A stretch of DNA of 64,000 nucleotides from Oryzomonas japonica (GTDB taxonomy: Bacteria > Desulfobacterota > Desulfuromonadia > Geobacterales > Pseudopelobacteraceae), in the NCBI RefSeq assembly GCF_008802365.1, contig NZ_VZQZ01000009.1, positions 99,277 to 163,276 of the forward strand, in the 5' to 3' direction. The notes beneath the pieces are model-generated. The model saw only the letters and a program-made list of their open reading frames with translations. It did not search any database and was not told the origin of the DNA. Shown one piece after another: positions 61,176 to 64,000 of the stretch (positions within the stretch are counted from its first letter, which is position 1; every line of letters starts with the position of its first letter). The position numbers were made by a program, and so were the translations under genes.

Positions 61176-62057
61176 CTACCGCCGGAACGGACTCTGGGGC
61201 AGATACCGCGGCAACTCTCCGCGGATCTCGACCACCGGCGCATCTTCCAGTTCCTCAAGGTTGCCGCTGTCGTCCTCGTAATCCGCCTCCCCCACGGCCC
61301 ACGCATACACCTTTTCAGAATCCAGCAACACCGGCTTGTCCGGGGCCCCGAAGACCCGTTTCTGCATCGCCTCGTCATAGAGCCCGATACAGCCGTGGGA
61401 GGCGGGGCGTCCCGGCAGGTCCCGGGCATGAATCCAGTAGCCGATGCTCTTCTCGTCGACATGAAAGCGCATGGCGTTGTCCATGGGATACTGTTCCTCA
61501 TCGTTCTGGGTCTTGTAGAGGGACGAGGTGTGGTTCTGATCCCGGGCGCTGATGCGGAACTGCCCCGTGGGGGTTGGCGCTTCGGCCCTGCCGGTGGCGG
61601 CCGGAACGGATATGACGAGTTTCCCGTGTTCATAGCCGCCCAGCCACTGTTCGGTAAGGTCCACAAGGATATATTTGTCGTGGCTCCGGGCAGGTTCGTA
61701 GAAGCGCGGCAGCGGCGTATAGCCACGGATATCGGCAATGTTGTCCGGTACCTTGATCGTCATGCCGGGATATACATGGCGCCGGTCAATGCGATTGAAG
61801 CGCGCTACCCAAATCCAGTCATTTCCAAAGAGCGATTCCAAGGTCTGATTCGGCTGGATGAAATGGGGATGCCATTTGATGTTCTTGAGACTGGGGTACT
61901 CCACCCGTGAGAGGTCCTCCATCGCCTTGTCGGCCGGCGAAGCGCCCGGCTCGCTGGTTTCGGAGGGGGTACGCAGTACGGTGAACCCCACCAGCAGGGA
62001 GGTAAAAATGAACACCAGGACGATCTTGTGAGAAAGTCGCATTCGGCTGGGATGCAT
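61176..62057 (-). CDS. L,D-transpeptidase family protein with LysM-like segment
   Basis: A 293-aa protein with an N-terminal membrane anchor (IVLVFIFTSLLVGFTVL), a LysM-like segment (about 65-105; FIQPNQTLESLFGNDW), and a YkuD domain with YWIHARDLPGRPASHGCIGLYD carrying the catalytic Cys. It builds or remodels peptidoglycan crosslinks. AAGGA precedes the ATG at 62057. It is unrelated in position to the riboswitch-linked YkuD genes. Confidence 0.9.
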   Translation of the reverse strand: MHPSRMRLSHKIVLVFIFTSLLVGFTVLRTPSETSEPGASPADKAMEDLSRVEYPSLKNIKWHPHFIQPNQTLESLFGNDWIWVARFNRIDRRHVYPGMTIKVPDNIADIRGYTPLPRFYEPARSHDKYILVDLTEQWLGGYEHGKLVISVPAATGRAEAPTPTGQFRISARDQNHTSSLYKTQNDEEQYPMDNAMRFHVDEKSIGYWIHARDLPGRPASHGCIGLYDEAMQKRVFGAPDKPVLLDSEKVYAWAVGEADYEDDSGNLEELEDAPVVEIRGELPRYLPQSPFRR

Positions 62058-62224
62058 GGGAAATCCTTCCATTCTTGAAACGTAAAATGCTTATAATATT
62101 CGTTTGCCGCCAGATATTCAACCCCTTGCTGTTTGTTGGACAATAAATCTCTGGCGGCACGCCGGCTCTCCATGCTATTTAGTTTTCATCAGTACACCAG
62201 ACAGGCGGTTTATAGGAGGACGAG

Positions 62225-63292
62225 ATGCCATCGGACGACCAGCACACCTCGCAACCGTTATTCAACCAATTCGCCAGCGACAACTATGCCGGTATCTGCC
62301 CGGAGGCCTGGCACGCCATGGAAGAGGCTAACCACGGGTATGTCTCCTCCTATGGCGACGACTCCTGGACCGAGCGCGCCTGCGAAAGCATCCGCCGCCT
62401 GTTCGCGACCGACTGCCAGGTGTTCTTCGTCTTCAACGGCACAGCGGCCAATTCACTGGCCCTGGCATCCTTGTGCCGTTCCTACCATAGCATCGTCTGC
62501 CACGACATGGCCCACATCGAGACCGACGAGTGCGGCGCCCCGGAGTTCTTTTCCAACGGCACAAAGATCCTGCACACCAACGGCACCAACGGCAAATTGG
62601 ACCTGGATGCGGTTGAGCTTGCCATCACCCGGCGCAGCGACATCCACTATCCCAAGCCGCGGGTTTTGAGCATGGCCCAGTCGACGGAATTGGGTACCGT
62701 CTACACGCCCGGCGAGATCGGCGCCGCCTGCGACCTGGCCCACTCCCACGGCCTGCGGGTCCACATGGATGGAGCCCGCTTTGCCAACGCCGTGGCAACC
62801 CTGGGCGTAACCCCAGCGGAAACGAGCTGGAAGGCCGGGGTCGATGTACTCTGCCTTGGGGGGGCCAAGAACGGCATGGCCATCGGCGAAGCGGTGGTTT
62901 TCTTCGACCGACTGCTTGCCGAGGAGTTCGAGTACCGCTGCAAGCAGGCCGGGCAACTGGCCTCAAAGATGCGCTTTATCTCCGCCCCCTGGATCGGGAT
63001 GCTGGAGAGCGGGGCCTGGCTGCGCAACGCAGAGAACGCCAACCGCCAAGCCCGGCTGCTGGCCGACGAACTGGCCAGGATCCCCGGCGTGCGCCTTATG
63101 TACCCATGCCAAGCCAATGCGGTCTTTACGGAGATGCCGGAACAGGCGACCACGGCGCTGCGTGCGGCGGGGTGGCACTTCTATTCCTTCATCGGCACCG
63201 GCGGCGCCCGCTTCATGTGTTCGTGGCTGACCACGGAGCAGGATGTGCGCAACCTGGTCGCAGCGGTCCGGCAAGCCTGCGGGGAACAGTAA
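62225..63292 (+). CDS. ltaE: Low-specificity L-threonine aldolase
   Basis: A 355-aa PLP enzyme of the beta-eliminating lyase family. NGTAANSLAL, HMDGARFANA (Asp binding the PLP ring nitrogen) and LGGAKNGM (the PLP Lys) are visible. It splits threonine to glycine and acetaldehyde. GGAGG lies 5 nt before the ATG. A small gene follows 25 bp later in the same direction. Confidence 0.92.
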   Translation: MPSDDQHTSQPLFNQFASDNYAGICPEAWHAMEEANHGYVSSYGDDSWTERACESIRRLFATDCQVFFVFNGTAANSLALASLCRSYHSIVCHDMAHIETDECGAPEFFSNGTKILHTNGTNGKLDLDAVELAITRRSDIHYPKPRVLSMAQSTELGTVYTPGEIGAACDLAHSHGLRVHMDGARFANAVATLGVTPAETSWKAGVDVLCLGGAKNGMAIGEAVVFFDRLLAEEFEYRCKQAGQLASKMRFISAPWIGMLESGAWLRNAENANRQARLLADELARIPGVRLMYPCQANAVFTEMPEQATTALRAAGWHFYSFIGTGGARFMCSWLTTEQDVRNLVAAVRQACGEQ

Positions 63293-63317
63293 GATATAGG
63301 ACACGAGAGGGGAGATC

Positions 63318-63476
63318 ATGGTCAAGACGGCGACATTCGAGGCGCTGCTGGAGGATGCGGTGCCGGACGGCAACGGCGGCTATACCTTCACGCTGGAGGG
63401 GAAAACCTATACGCTCAAGGATAAGGACGAGGTCCGGAGCATAGCGGAATCCCACGGTTACATCATCATTTACTAG
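63318..63476 (+). CDS. Small protein, 52 aa, unknown function
   Basis: A short open frame with GGGGAG just before its ATG and an ordinary TAG stop. It reads MVKTATFEALLEDAV at the start and ends HGYIIIY. Composition and codon use match neighbouring genes. It is probably co-transcribed with the threonine aldolase gene. No family recognised. Confidence 0.65.
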   Translation: MVKTATFEALLEDAVPDGNGGYTFTLEGKTYTLKDKDEVRSIAESHGYIIIY

Positions 63477-63490
63477 TGGCGGGATATCTT

Positions 63491-63562
63491 TTCTGTGAAT
63501 GGTGAATAGTAAGACGTGAATGAAGAGCTGGCCGTGCCCCATTCACCATTCACGATTCACGC
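63491..63562. repeat. GTGAATGGTGAA-type repeat next to the 5S gene
   Basis: Degenerate repeats of GTGAATGGTGAAT and its complement (ATTCACCATTCAC, GATTCACG) form a loose inverted pair. A similar patch, GGTGAAGGGTGAATGG with TTCACGTCTCAC, lies at about 63762-63823 between 5S and 23S. Short repeats of this type often flank rRNA operons in related genomes. Confidence 0.5.
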
Positions 63563-63591
63563 TTCCCGATTTCCGTGAGTCCAAACGCAAG

Positions 63592-63621
63592 CGAGCCCTT
63601 CAGAAGAATCTGAAGGGCTCG
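63592..63621. terminator. Terminator hairpin of the rRNA operon
   Basis: CGAGCCCTTCAG and CTGAAGGGCTCG form a perfect 12-bp stem with a six-base loop, 13 bp beyond the 5S 3' end. T-rich sequence lies mainly on the plus-strand side, so it may also end the ltaE transcript. Confidence 0.75.
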
Positions 63622-63634
63622 TTGTTTTAATTAT

Positions 63635-63751
<117 letters not shown>

Positions 63752-63933
63752 AAATCGTTTGTGGATGGCGGATGGTGAAGGGTGAATGGTTTCATTCACG
63801 TCTCACTTTTCACGATCCACAGATCGTTATCAATTGCATTGTGGTTTTTAGTTTAGGTTGTGTGTACGGCTTTGCAGATTTATATCCGGCCTGGGGGAAG
63901 GAGAACCTTCCCCCCGACCGTATTTTATTTTTA

Positions 63934-64000
63934 TGGTCAAGCCTCACGGCCGATTAGTACTGGTAAGCTAAACACATTGCTGTGATTACACACCCAGCCT
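63934..64000 (-). rRNA. rrl: 23S ribosomal RNA, 3' end (partial)
   Basis: The last bases of the window, read on the minus strand, include TTTAGCTTACCAGTACTAAT and CGGCCGTGAGGCTTGACC, the conserved 23S 3' end. The gene continues beyond the right edge; with 5S it shows an rRNA operon transcribed leftwards. Confidence 0.93.

Overview
The window looks like a chromosomal segment of a GC-rich, anaerobic, cytochrome-rich deltaproteobacterium of the Geobacter/Pelobacter group (Geobacterales/Desulfuromonadales). The evidence is multiheme c-type cytochromes tied to quinol-oxidising modules, three GEMM-I cyclic-dinucleotide riboswitches of the sequence type known from Geobacter, a squalene-hopene cyclase, an Ato-type acetate CoA-transferase next to a SatP transporter, sigma-54 regulators, and a likely selenoprotein thioredoxin. 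The exact species cannot be read from the sequence.

Left part (1-14 kb). A PilZ protein and a hybrid sensor kinase with a periplasmic solute-binding domain are followed by an SDR and a FecR / OmpA-lipoprotein / CHASE2-HD-GYP operon. A GEMM riboswitch precedes a small outer-membrane barrel gene. Next come two orphan lipoproteins flanking a TrxC-type thioredoxin whose first active-site cysteine is an in-frame TGA followed by a SECIS-like hairpin. The last block holds squalene-hopene cyclase, a TetR regulator and a B12-dependent radical SAM enzyme.

Middle-left (14-29 kb). A sigma-54 activator is divergent from an efflux operon (NodT outer-membrane factor, FUSC pump, DUF1656 peptide, HlyD adaptor) with a clear -24/-12 promoter and three dyad repeats. 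An acetate locus follows (SatP, acetate CoA-transferase, GntR regulator with TGTCGACA operators). Then comes an envelope-tethering module: tandem GEMM riboswitches, an L,D-transpeptidase with LysM and SPOR domains, a Braun-like lipoprotein ending in Arg-Lys, and a YafK-like YkuD protein. An AT-rich XRE regulator lies beside tRNA-Asn.

Middle-right (29-47 kb, minus strand). One long colinear block runs from a seven-heme cytochrome c / cytochrome b fusion, through an Fe-S protein and an NrfD-type quinol subunit, into a complete V/A-type ATPase operon (order H-I-K-E-C-F-A-B-D). A repeat element is inserted between the K and E genes. A sigma-54 response regulator lies upstream, followed by a divergent acetate-kinase-like gene, DctA and a MarR regulator.

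Right part (47-64 kb). A Rieske / cytochrome b / five-heme cytochrome operon, a HigBA-like toxin-antitoxin pair, an SDR, a B12-binding mutase subunit and cobalamin adenosyltransferase, a large NAD-glutamate dehydrogenase, a LarA-like protein, an OmpA porin, hemB, a third L,D-transpeptidase and threonine aldolase. The window ends in an rRNA operon on the minus strand (5S complete, 3' end of 23S).

The most interesting points are the selenocysteine thioredoxin, the riboswitch-controlled lipoprotein/L,D-transpeptidase module, the sigma-54-driven efflux operon with readable control sites, and the fusion of a quinol-oxidising cytochrome module to a V-type ATPase operon.
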